NCBI GenBank assembly: GCA_002291955.1
Contig: DBBA01000045.1
Coordinates: forward strand, 1 to 10,464
Length of the DNA stretch: 10,464 nt
Reading direction: 5' to 3'
From: Rhodobacteraceae bacterium UBA996
GTDB taxonomy: Bacteria > Pseudomonadota > Alphaproteobacteria > Rhodobacterales > Rhodobacteraceae
How positions within the stretch are numbered: position 1 is the stretch's first letter; each line of letters starts with the position of its first letter. The notes below the pieces were generated by a model, which saw nothing but the letters and a program-made list of their open reading frames with translations, was not told the DNA's origin and ran no database searches. Position numbers and translations under genes: made by a program. Positions 1 through 5,529 of this stretch are shown here, piece by piece.

Positions 1-1170
1 GGGCGCGAGGTCTATGTGGCCGAGGTGAACGCGGCCGCGCAGACCGTCACCCTGTCCGCGCCCCTGTTCGGCCCGGCGGGCACGCAGACCTATACCTTCA
101 CCCGCTATCGCTACGTCCTTGATTTCTCGCGGTTCGAGGCGCTGTCGCAACTGGTCCTCGACAGCCTCGACTTCAACTGCGGCGGATATTCCAGTGCCGT
201 GATGCTGCCGCCCGGGGGCAGCCTCACCGAGGTTCGCGACTGCGCCTTCACCCGGCCGCGCGACCGCGGCATCACCTCGCCCGGGACGGGTTGCCAGGGG
301 CTGACCCTGGACCGCTGCCAGTTCCTCTCGAACGAGCAGGACATGGCAGCGCCCGCCCGCACCTCGGTCGGGCTGAATGTCAACGCGAACGACGCCAGGA
401 TCAGCGACTGCCGCTTTGCGCGGATGGGCACCACAATGGTGCTGTCGGGGTCGGGACACCTGATCACGGGCAGCCACTGGTTTCAGGGCGACAACCTGCC
501 GGCCTCCAACCGCACCGCGGGCGTGGTCTTCACCACGACCAACGTCAAGTCGGTGCTGACCGGCAACCACATCGACAACTGCACCCTCGAATGGACGAAC
601 GAGCATGACGCCGAGCCGGGCTTTGCCAACGAAGTCTCGTTCGGCGGGCTGACGATCACCGGCAACGTCTTCACCGTGAACGACGTGCAGCCGTCGTTCC
701 GCTGGATCCTGGTGCGGCCGATGGGGGCGGGCCACTCCATCCAGGGGTTCAGCGTCACCGGCAACGTGTTCCGGTCGGTCAACGGCAACGTGGACCGGAT
801 CGAGGGGCTGAACGCGTCGGTCGCGGGGCTGGATTTCGGGCGGATGCGCAACATCGAGTTCTCGGCGAACACGTTCAACGGGGTGACGCAGCCCACGATG
901 AACCCCGCGACGGTGGAGTACTCGACCAGCACCAATGCCAGCGTCTGGACGCTGGACGTGTCGGGCTACCTGCCGTTCGGCGGCTGGGCGCGGGCGGTCG
1001 GGTCGGTGGTGGCCGAAGGCGCGATCCGCAACGCGGTGAACGCGACGGTGTTCGCGATGCCCTGGGTGTCGGTGAACCAGGGGGCGGGGTCGAACCAGAT
1101 CCGGCTGAACTGGCCGGAACCCGTGCGCGGCACCGTGGTGGTGATCAGCCGCACCGACACGCCGGTCTGA
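1..1170 (+). CDS. Right-handed parallel beta-helix protein (GH28-related / pectate-lyase-like), 5'-truncated by the window
   Basis: The frame is open from base 1 (GREVYVAEVN) to a TGA at 1168-1170, so the visible 389 residues are the C-terminal part of a longer protein. The GTG at 16 is just the first possible start inside the window and is probably internal. The sequence shows the rung pattern of a parallel beta-helix: recurring short strands with Gly-Asn turns such as ITGSHW, LTGNHI, ITGNVF (about 655-672), VTGNVF (about 754-771) and FSANTF. A C-terminal beta-rich cap follows (residues near QIRLNWPEPVRGTVVV). From memory, this resembles rhodobacterial proteins annotated as glycosyl hydrolase family 28-related or pectate-lyase superfamily, used on polysaccharides or as tail-spike/surface proteins. 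I see no catalytic residues that fix a substrate, so enzymatic activity is unproven. The stop is 3 bases from the stop of the convergent next gene. Confidence 0.85.
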   Translation, partial: GREVYVAEVNAAAQTVTLSAPLFGPAGTQTYTFTRYRYVLDFSRFEALSQLVLDSLDFNCGGYSSAVMLPPGGSLTEVRDCAFTRPRDRGITSPGTGCQGLTLDRCQFLSNEQDMAAPARTSVGLNVNANDARISDCRFARMGTTMVLSGSGHLITGSHWFQGDNLPASNRTAGVVFTTTNVKSVLTGNHIDNCTLEWTNEHDAEPGFANEVSFGGLTITGNVFTVNDVQPSFRWILVRPMGAGHSIQGFSVTGNVFRSVNGNVDRIEGLNASVAGLDFGRMRNIEFSANTFNGVTQPTMNPATVEYSTSTNASVWTLDVSGYLPFGGWARAVGSVVAEGAIRNAVNATVFAMPWVSVNQGAGSNQIRLNWPEPVRGTVVVISRTDTPV

Positions 1171-1173
1171 TCC

Positions 1174-1680
1174 CTAGGGCAGCAGGTCGGCCGGGGTCAG
1201 CACGAAGGCCCGGCCGAACCCGCCGTTCAGGTGCGCGCCCGTGGGCGCCAACCGCGCAAAGGCGAAGTCGGGGAGATCGGCGTAGATGCGCGCCTTGGGG
1301 TGGCGCGCCAGCCAGTCTGCGCGCAGGGCGGCATGGTCCGCCGACCCCGGCGCAACAAAGGCCGCCCGCGCAAGCAGCGTCAGGCGCGGATGGGTCAGGG
1401 GATCGCCCTTCGGGCCCGGTTCGCCCAGCAGCAGCGAACAGGCCGGATGGGCCCGCAGCGCCCGGGTGTGCAGTGACAGGGCCGACACGAACAGCACGGC
1501 CGACCCGTCATCGCGGCCCATGACCGCCACCCGCGTGACATGCGGTGCGCCCGTCACCGGGTCGATCACGCCGAGCGCGCCGTGGGCAGCACCCAGGATC
1601 AGCCCGCGCGCCAGCGCGCGGGCATCGGCGTCGGTCGGGCGGATCGGGCTGGGCCCATCGGATGAGGGGGTGTCGGCCAT
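1174..1680 (-). CDS. Pyridoxamine 5'-phosphate oxidase-like FMN-binding split-barrel protein (HugZ-type)
   Basis: This is a 168-residue protein of the flavin-reductase/PNPOx split-barrel superfamily. Residues about 20-60 carry the N-terminal helix and strand pair (ALARGLILGAAHGALGVID, then HVTRVAVMGRDDGS). Residues 62-86 give the next strands and helix (AVLFVSALSLHTRALRAHPACSLLLGEP). This is the FMN-binding arrangement seen in HugZ-like heme-utilisation proteins. The C-terminal LNGGFGRAFVLTPADL resembles the HugZ segment ending in a GFGRA motif, but the DUF2470 domain of full-length HugZ is absent. The frame stays open far upstream, but coding signal ends at this ATG (1678-1680): the upstream part lies antisense to the hemerythrin gene. 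No good Shine-Dalgarno precedes the start. The gene is divergent from the hemerythrin-like gene, with 87 bases between. Substrate unknown; heme handling or F420/FMN-linked reduction are options. Confidence 0.82.
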   Translation of the reverse strand: MADTPSSDGPSPIRPTDADARALARGLILGAAHGALGVIDPVTGAPHVTRVAVMGRDDGSAVLFVSALSLHTRALRAHPACSLLLGEPGPKGDPLTHPRLTLLARAAFVAPGSADHAALRADWLARHPKARIYADLPDFAFARLAPTGAHLNGGFGRAFVLTPADLLP

Positions 1681-1686
1681 GGCCGC

Positions 1687-1716
1687 AGGATGGACTGTGC
1701 ATCGGCGCAGGGGCAA
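1687..1716 (-). promoter_or_regulatory. Possible promoter of the PNPOx-like gene
   Basis: Reading the minus strand, TTGCCC (1716-1711) is followed after 18 bases by CATCCT (1692-1687), six bases before the ATG of the split-barrel gene. The -35 is good and the -10 is poor (3 of 6). If real, the transcript would be nearly leaderless, in line with the missing ribosome binding site. Weak evidence. Confidence 0.22.
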
Positions 1717-1725
1717 GGTGCATCG
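1697..1725. repeat. Direct repeat gtgcatcg, two copies 21 bp apart, between divergent genes
   Basis: The octamer gtgcatcg occurs at 1697-1704 and again at 1718-1725. The 21-bp period equals two helical turns, so both copies face the same side of the DNA. They lie inside the 87-base divergent spacer, overlapping the candidate promoters of both genes, where a regulator could bind. Chance occurrence is possible. Confidence 0.3.
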
Positions 1726-1731
1726 ATCCGC

Positions 1732-1760
1732 TTGGCGGCGCCCGCGCCCTGCGCCATATG
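1732..1760 (+). promoter_or_regulatory. Possible promoter of the hemerythrin-like gene
   Basis: TTGGCG (1732-1737), a 17-base spacer and CATATG (1755-1760) form a plausible sigma-70-type promoter. The ATG chosen for the hemerythrin gene starts 8 bases after the -10, close to the expected transcription start. The mRNA would therefore be leaderless or almost so, which agrees with the lack of a Shine-Dalgarno there. Confidence 0.33.
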
Positions 1761-1767
1761 CCGCGTC

Positions 1768-2355
1768 ATGTCCGCAATGCCCCTGCTCGCCGACCTGAAG
1801 CTTGCCGACCGCGCCGGTCTGCCCGAGGCCCTGCGCGTCCTCCTGGCCGACTACCCGCGCGACGGCTGGGCCGCGGATCCCGGGTTCGAGGGGCTGGTGG
1901 CCTTCTGGCTGTCGCGCCACCAGATGTTTCGCGACCTGATGGGGATGATCAGCGCGGACGCCGAGGCCGCGATGGATAGGCGGATCGGCGGGCGGGACTA
2001 TGCCCAGCGCCTGTCGCGGCTGGGCGGCGGGCTGATCCAGAACCTGCAGGGCCACCACCAGATCGAGGATCACCACTACTTCCCCGTGCTGCGCCGGCAC
2101 GATGCCCGGATTGCCGCAGGCTTCGACCTGCTGGATGCGGACCATCACGCGATGGACGGCCTGCTGTCGGGCTATGCCGATGCTGCCAACGGGGCGATCC
2201 GGGTGGCCGACGACGCCGCCGCGCTGATCGACCGCGCGGCGGACCTGCGCGCCTGCATGGCGGATTTCCGGCGGATGCTGGCCCGGCACCTGGAGGACGA
2301 GGAGGACCTGATCGTGCCGGTCATCCTGCAGTCCGGGGGCGCGGGCCTGGGCTGA
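1768..2355 (+). CDS. Hemerythrin-like HHE cation-binding domain protein
   Basis: This 195-residue, mainly helical protein has the histidine/acidic pattern of a di-iron hemerythrin-type four-helix bundle. His51 lies in FWLSRHQMF. His96/His97 and Glu100 lie in a HHQIED segment followed by HHYFP. His126/His127 lie in LLDADHHAMD, and His174 with Glu178 form a second HxxxE in ARHLEDEED. Such domains bind oxygen, or sense or buffer iron, oxygen or nitric oxide in the cytoplasm; which applies here cannot be read from sequence. The ATG at 1768 is preferred over the in-frame ATG at 1690, because the residues between (Cys/Ala/Pro-rich) do not look like this family and cover the divergent promoter region. 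The second ATG at 1777 is also possible. No signal peptide or membrane segment is visible. It is divergent from the flavin-binding split-barrel gene, which hints at shared redox regulation. Confidence 0.85.
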   Translation: MSAMPLLADLKLADRAGLPEALRVLLADYPRDGWAADPGFEGLVAFWLSRHQMFRDLMGMISADAEAAMDRRIGGRDYAQRLSRLGGGLIQNLQGHHQIEDHHYFPVLRRHDARIAAGFDLLDADHHAMDGLLSGYADAANGAIRVADDAAALIDRAADLRACMADFRRMLARHLEDEEDLIVPVILQSGGAGLG

Positions 2356-2376
2356 CGCGCCTCCTGATCTTGCGGA

Positions 2377-2401
2377 CGCGGGACCCGTCCCGGGCCCCGC
2401 G
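2377..2401 (+). terminator. GC-rich inverted repeat downstream of the hemerythrin-like gene
   Basis: CGCGGG (2377-2382) pairs with CCCGCG (2396-2401), with an alternative inner stem GGGAC/GTCCC (2380-2384 with 2387-2391). It starts 21 bases after the stop codon. No clear T-run follows, so it may be a stem that only stabilises the transcript end rather than an intrinsic terminator. Confidence 0.3.
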
Positions 2402-2419
2402 ACGCCTTTCGTCTCGGCG

Positions 2420-2435
2420 CCGCCCCTGCGGGCGG
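2420..2435. repeat. Perfect hairpin, 6-bp stem and 4-base loop
   Basis: CCGCCC (2420-2425) and GGGCGG (2430-2435) form a perfect stem around the loop CTGC. It lies in the 168-base spacer between the hemerythrin-like and ABM genes, directly before the rhodobacterial intergenic motif. It could be part of a transcription terminator or an RNA-stabilising element, but no T-tract follows. Confidence 0.35.
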
Positions 2436-2445
2436 TCGCCTCGGG

Positions 2446-2467
2446 GCCTCCGGCGGGGATATTTGGG
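2446..2467 (+). repeat. Rhodobacterial intergenic motif (cctccggcggggatattt core)
   Basis: The core cctccggcggggatattt matches, from memory, a short element found in many gene-gene spacers of Rhodobacterales genomes, usually just downstream of a gene and next to GC-rich hairpins. Only one copy is in this window. Its role is not established; it supports the taxonomic assignment. Confidence 0.5.
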
Positions 2468-2496
2468 ACAGGGTGAATGTGCCGGCGACGCCGTGC

Positions 2497-2517
2497 TAGG
2501 GTGGCCCCCAGGGAGGA
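2497..2517 (+). promoter_or_regulatory. -10-like TAGGGT and strong ribosome binding site before the ABM gene
   Basis: TAGGGT (2497-2502), preceded by tgc, looks like a -10 element; I see no convincing -35 at 16-18 bases. AGGGAGGA (2510-2517) is a near-ideal Shine-Dalgarno, six bases before the ATG at 2524, and decides that start. The 5' leader would be about 15-20 bases. Confidence 0.45.
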
Positions 2518-2523
2518 CCATCC

Positions 2524-2844
2524 ATGCTGACCGTCGATGCTGCCGCACCCCGCCAGACCGTCCTGACCACCTTCGAGGTCTCGCCCGGCCAGTGCCAGGA
2601 CCTGGTCGAGGCGCTGATGGAGACGATCGAGGCCTTCATCCGCCACCAGCCGGGGTTCATCGCCGCGGCCGTGCATGTGAACGACGCGCAGACCCGCGTG
2701 GCGAACTATTCCCAGTGGCGCGCGCGCGACGATTTCCTGGCGATGCTGCGCCACCCCGAGATGCGGGCGCGCACCCGGCACCTGGCGGACCTGTGCCACC
2801 GGTTCGAGCCGGTGATGTACGACGTGGCCGACGTGTTCGGCTGA
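2524..2844 (+). CDS. Antibiotic biosynthesis monooxygenase (ABM) domain protein
   Basis: A 106-residue protein matching a single ABM-type dimeric alpha/beta-barrel domain. Residues about 12-20 form a first strand (TVLTTFEVSPG). A helix follows (CQDLVEALMETIEAFIRHQPGF) with the characteristic QPGF turn near residues 41-44. Then come strands carrying AAAVHVNDAQTRVANYSQW, where the xxYxxW pattern (Tyr, Trp near 60-63) is typical. A helix with DFLAMLRHPEMRARTRHL and a last strand ending in YDVADVF complete it. ABM proteins include quinol monooxygenases and heme-degrading enzymes, but many have no known substrate and no cofactor; this one cannot be assigned further. The start is fixed by a strong ribosome binding site. 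The stop lies 7 bases from the convergent GNAT gene stop. No export signal is visible. Confidence 0.85.
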   Translation: MLTVDAAAPRQTVLTTFEVSPGQCQDLVEALMETIEAFIRHQPGFIAAAVHVNDAQTRVANYSQWRARDDFLAMLRHPEMRARTRHLADLCHRFEPVMYDVADVFG

Positions 2845-2851
2845 GCCCGCC

Positions 2852-3517
2852 CTATCGCAGGGGCGATGCGGCCAGCGCAGCGATCCGGTCCATCGCCGAC
2901 CCCTCGGGGCGCGGGCAGGACAGGATCGCCCAGCCGTCCGCCGTGCTGCGCCCGGTCGCCGCGAACCCGGCCTCGCCCAGGATGCGGCGCGAGGCGCGGT
3001 TGTCGGGGTGGACGCGCGCCCAGAGCGCGGTCAGGCCGGGGTGGCGCGCGAAGGCCAGACCCGTCGACTTGATCGCGATGCGGCGGCCATAGCCGCGGCC
3101 CCAGTGTGCACGGCCCAGCCAGTAGCTGAACTCGGCCGATACCGGTGCCGCGCCCGGGTTGGCCGGCGCATCCCAGACCAGCCGCGTCTGCCCGATGGGC
3201 GTGCCCTGCAGCACCGCCGCGCGCACCTCGTGGAACGTCGTCACCTGCGCCACCGCCAGAAGGTCGCGCGCAACGGCATCGGACAGGGCGCCGGGGAAGG
3301 GTTCGGGCAGGAAGCGCCAGACCTCGGGGTCCGACAGCATGTCGCGGAAGACCGGCAGGTCGGTGCCGGCCCAGGGCCGGAACGAGATCGTCATCACCGG
3401 CCGTTCCGGCGCGGCCGCGCGCCAGGCGCCGGGGGCCAGCGGAACCCAGGCCTGCAGCACGGGATCGAAGGCCAGGGGCGTGTCCTGGACCTGCGGGGCG
3501 GGGTGATCGGTCGTCAT
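2852..3517 (-). CDS. GNAT family N-acetyltransferase (RimJ-like)
   Basis: A 221-residue acetyltransferase that would move an acetyl group from acetyl-CoA to an amine or protein N-terminus. The GNAT core begins near residue 43 (TISFRPWAGTDLPVFRDMLSDPEVWRFL) and has the acetyl-CoA pyrophosphate loop GRGYG at residues 140-144. After it come the motif B residues DNRASRRILGEAGF (Asn173, Ser176, Gly184-Phe185), the signature of the RimJ/RimL-type subgroup. The first 40 or so residues (Pro/Ala-rich) are an extension outside the fold. An internal Met42 would give a family-typical start, but GGAGGA at 3524-3529, six bases before the ATG at 3517, supports the longer form. The substrate is not predictable. 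It converges on the ABM gene with a 7-base gap. Confidence 0.87.
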   Translation of the reverse strand: MTTDHPAPQVQDTPLAFDPVLQAWVPLAPGAWRAAAPERPVMTISFRPWAGTDLPVFRDMLSDPEVWRFLPEPFPGALSDAVARDLLAVAQVTTFHEVRAAVLQGTPIGQTRLVWDAPANPGAAPVSAEFSYWLGRAHWGRGYGRRIAIKSTGLAFARHPGLTALWARVHPDNRASRRILGEAGFAATGRSTADGWAILSCPRPEGSAMDRIAALAASPLR

Positions 3518-3543
3518 GCGCGGTCCTCCGTGGCGATCAGTTT

Positions 3544-3579
3544 CGGTCTTCGGGTCGGTCTTCGGGTCGGTCTTCGGGT
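3544..3579. repeat. 12-bp tandem repeat, three perfect copies
   Basis: The unit cggtcttcgggt is repeated exactly at 3544-3555, 3556-3567 and 3568-3579. It lies 27 bases upstream of the GNAT start on that gene's strand, so it would fall in its promoter or 5' leader. Such arrays vary in copy number by slippage. Confidence 0.9.
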
Positions 3580-3610
3580 TGGGGCCCGTTGCCAGGTCCC
3601 GTCGCCGAGG

Positions 3611-3635
3611 CCCGATCCGTGCGGTGCAGATCGGG
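3611..3635. repeat. Inverted repeat cccgatc-N11-gatcggg
   Basis: Seven-base perfect arms at 3611-3617 and 3629-3635 are separated by 11 bases, in the 205-base spacer between the GNAT and exported-protein genes. It could be an operator for the GNAT gene or a transcript hairpin; nothing distinguishes these. Confidence 0.35.
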
Positions 3636-3666
3636 TGCTGTCAGCCACCTCGCAAGGGATCGTGAC

Positions 3667-3695
3667 GGAATTGGTCGGAAATCGTGGTAAATTCC
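3667..3695. repeat. AT-rich inverted repeat ggaatt-N17-aattcc
   Basis: Six-base arms at 3667-3672 and 3690-3695 enclose 17 bases. The block around it (aaatcgtggtaaatt) is unusually AT-rich for this DNA, as often seen for promoters or protein-binding sites. An extended -10-like TGGTAAATT (3685-3693, +) lies in it, but no + strand gene follows, so no promoter call is made. Confidence 0.3.
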
Positions 3696-3696
3696 G

Positions 3697-3719
3697 CGCC
3701 AGCCGACCGAGGCCTGGCG
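3697..3719 (-). terminator. Terminator-like stem after the exported beta-barrel-like gene
   Basis: CGCCAG (3697-3702) and CTGGCG (3714-3719) pair around an 11-base loop, beginning 4 bases beyond the stop of the 3723-4493 gene. On the transcript strand the stem is followed by cggaattta, only a partial U-tract. Terminator function is plausible. Confidence 0.38.
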
Positions 3720-3722
3720 GGG

Positions 3723-4493
3723 TCAGAACTCGATCCAGACGCCCAGTTTCGCGGCGCGGGTGTCATCCCCGGACAGCCCGATGACGGTTCCGGCCTCCAC
3801 GTTCAGCCGGTCGCCCAGGCGGCGCACGACCGTCGCCTGCAGCCGCACATAGGCGTCACCGGCGAAGGGCCGTCCGGTCTGCACCTGCAGGATCGTGGTC
3901 AGCCGGTCCGTCGGGCTGAGGCCAACGGTGGCGTCCAGTTTCCAGGCCGATGCGGTGTCGTCCCCATCCACCACGGGAATGGACAGATCGACCCGCGCAT
4001 CCACCCCGGCCCAGCCCGGCCCCCACGGCGTGTCCAGTCCCCGGCCCCAGTGCACCCCCGCCCGCGCAAAGGGCCGCGCCTGCCCCAGTCCCGGCACGTC
4101 GGCCAGCACCCGCCCGTCGTCGACCGCCACGCCCCCGCCGAAGGACAGCGCGACGCGGTCGCGCCCGGACCCGTCGTCGAGCGGCAGGCGCAGGGTCAGC
4201 GCGGCGGTCGCATCGCCCCCGTCCGGCCGCATCCCCGCGTCCAGCACCGCGGTCCAGCGGCGCGGCAGGGCGCGCTCGCCATACAGGCTGACGAACGGGC
4301 CGTCCGCGCTGTCTCCCTGCTCGATCCCGAAGGACAGGAAGGTGCCGCCGTCCTCGCGCGGCCAGGCCCCCGCCGCAGCCGACACGGGCAGAAGCGCCAG
4401 CACCACAGGCACCGCGGTCCGCAGGCCCCGGCGCGTGAGGGCGCCCGGCGCGGGACGGTCCGTGCGGTGGGGTCGGTCCGACCTCTCGGGCAT
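3723..4493 (-). CDS. Exported protein, probable small outer-membrane beta-barrel (unknown function)
   Basis: I do not recognise a named family. The 256-residue product has a Sec-type signal: a basic n-region (RRGLR, residues 21-25), a hydrophobic stretch TAVPVVLALLPVSAAAG (26-42) and a likely cleavage site near residues 41-43. There is no lipobox cysteine. The mature part is made of short amphipathic beta-strands broken by Asp/Gly turns (for example FLSFGIEQG, WTAVLDAGM, ATAALTLRLP, DRVALSFGGGVAV, LTTILQVQTG, YVRLQATVVRRL) and ends LGVWIEF. A terminal phenylalanine is the classic beta-signal end of outer-membrane barrels. Its length fits an 8-10 strand barrel. The ATG at 4493 has GAGGCAGG just upstream; ATGs further up would add a region without export features. 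It is divergent from the kinase-like gene. Periplasmic beta-sandwich is the alternative. Confidence 0.72.
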   Translation of the reverse strand: MPERSDRPHRTDRPAPGALTRRGLRTAVPVVLALLPVSAAAGAWPREDGGTFLSFGIEQGDSADGPFVSLYGERALPRRWTAVLDAGMRPDGGDATAALTLRLPLDDGSGRDRVALSFGGGVAVDDGRVLADVPGLGQARPFARAGVHWGRGLDTPWGPGWAGVDARVDLSIPVVDGDDTASAWKLDATVGLSPTDRLTTILQVQTGRPFAGDAYVRLQATVVRRLGDRLNVEAGTVIGLSGDDTRAAKLGVWIEF

Positions 4494-4516
4494 CCTGCCT
4501 CGCTGTCCTTCGGGGG

Positions 4517-4536
4517 CTGTGCAATCTGCGACACAG
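4517..4536. promoter_or_regulatory. Inverted repeat ctgtg-N10-cacag in the 5' leader region of the exported-protein gene
   Basis: Short arms (4517-4521 and 4532-4536) lie just downstream (minus strand) of a TAGACT hexamer (4540-4535) that could be the -10 of the exported-protein gene. The arms are short, so this is a weak operator candidate. Confidence 0.22.
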
Positions 4537-4551
4537 TCTAGCGCGCGACGC

Positions 4552-4568
4552 ACACGCGATGCGCGTGT
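4552..4568. promoter_or_regulatory. Perfect inverted repeat acacgcg-atg-cgcgtgt, possible operator
   Basis: Seven-base perfect arms are separated by 3 bases in the 175-base divergent spacer between the exported-protein and kinase-like genes. With TAGACT (4540-4535, -) as a -10, a -35 would fall at 4563-4558, inside this repeat, a usual place for a repressor site. No matching second copy was seen. Confidence 0.35.
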
Positions 4569-4654
4569 CCCCCGCGGGTTTCCGTGCCGCTGATGCGCCG
4601 CGACCACAGGGGATGCGACAGGCGCAGGGGGTTCCGCGGCGCGGCGCCGGATGC

Positions 4655-4660
4655 TAGGGC
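4655..4660 (+). promoter_or_regulatory. -10-like TAGGGC eight bases before the kinase-like start
   Basis: TAGGGC (4655-4660) resembles the TAGGGT hexamers upstream of other genes here. TTCCGC lies 17 bases upstream (4632-4637) as a poor -35. The distance to the ATG at 4669 would put the transcription start at or next to the start codon, so a leaderless mRNA is possible. Confidence 0.3.
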
Positions 4661-4668
4661 GCGGGGCC

Positions 4669-5529
4669 ATGGACATCGACCCCGCCGAGCTTGACCGCCT
4701 GATCCGCGCCGACCACGCCGCGCAGGGGGCGCCCGTGTCGCGGCTGGGCTACTTCTGCGAACCGTTCCGCCCCGCGGCGGGGCCGCTCGCCGACTGCGTG
4801 GTCAAGGTCTATCGCGGGCTGACCGACCGGGCAGCGCTCGACCGGCTGGCCCAGGCGCATGCCGCCTATATGGACGTGCTGGCGGCCTGCGGGGTGACGG
4901 TGCCCGAAACCGCGTTCCGTCTGGTGACGCTGCACGGCGTCACCCTGCCCGTCATCGTGCAGCGCGCCCTGCCCGAGGCCAGCATGATGCGCACCCGGAT
5001 GATCGCCGATCCCCTGCCCGAGACCATCGCCCATATGGAGGCCGCGGGCCAGGTGATCGCCCGCTTCTGGGCGCGTGTGGCCGACCAGCCGGGGCGCGTG
5101 GGGTTCCACCCGTCCATCCGCAACTTTGCGCTGGTGGACGGGCGGGCGGTGTTCTTCGACACCTTCCCGCCGCTCATCGGCTATTCGCGGGCCGAGATGG
5201 GGCGGATCCTTCTTGCCTTCTCCTCGCGCCGGCTGATCCGGGTGGTGGGGCCGCTCGCCCGCGGCACCGTCACCGGCATCCAGGACGAATGGTATTCCCC
5301 GTCCGAGACGGTGGTGGGGCTGGTCGGCAGCGCCTGCCGCCTGCGGCCCGACGACCGGCAGGCCTATCTCGACTGGGGGCGCGGGTTCGCCGCCCGCGCC
5401 ATGCCCGGCCACGCGGCCGAGGTCACGGCGGGCCTTGACCGCCCGCCCCGCCTGCCCGGCTGGTGGACCGGGTTCCGCCGCCTGATGGGCCTGCAGGGCG
5501 CGCCGAACATCACGGGCGGCGGGGGCTAG
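4669..5529 (+). CDS. Uncharacterised kinase-fold-like protein
   Basis: A 286-residue cytosolic protein with remote features of the protein-kinase/aminoglycoside-phosphotransferase fold. VVKVYRG has Lys47 in the position of the ATP-binding beta-3 lysine. PVIVQRALPE (94-103) resembles a hinge. GFHPSIRNFALVDGRAVFFD (145-164) has Asn152 and Asp164 at the spacing of the catalytic-loop Asn and the metal-binding (DFG-type) Asp. His147 stands where the catalytic Asp is expected, so phosphotransfer may be altered or lost. I do not recognise a named family with certainty; kinase-like DUF families (possibly DUF6206) are the nearest thought. The ATG at 4669 is preferred over the in-frame ATG at 4651, because the added residues (MLGRGA) overlap the -10-like element. 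Its TAG overlaps the TAG of the convergent FAA-hydrolase gene in a CTAG palindrome. Confidence 0.75.
   Translation: MDIDPAELDRLIRADHAAQGAPVSRLGYFCEPFRPAAGPLADCVVKVYRGLTDRAALDRLAQAHAAYMDVLAACGVTVPETAFRLVTLHGVTLPVIVQRALPEASMMRTRMIADPLPETIAHMEAAGQVIARFWARVADQPGRVGFHPSIRNFALVDGRAVFFDTFPPLIGYSRAEMGRILLAFSSRRLIRVVGPLARGTVTGIQDEWYSPSETVVGLVGSACRLRPDDRQAYLDWGRGFAARAMPGHAAEVTAGLDRPPRLPGWWTGFRRLMGLQGAPNITGGGG

Noticed and set aside
1681..2799. Extension of the minus-strand split-barrel frame to 541 residues
   Set aside because: The added part is antisense to the hemerythrin-like and ABM genes and has no domain signal; the real start is at 1680.
3667..3695. Promoter on the + strand at the AT-rich inverted repeat
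   Set aside because: No genuine + strand gene follows; the next real genes on both sides are on the minus strand.
3684..4541. 285-residue + strand frame opposite the exported-protein gene
   Set aside because: Although an extended -10-like TGGTAAATT precedes it, the composition is Arg/Pro/Gly-rich shadow, and the opposite strand has a signal peptide and a beta-barrel pattern.
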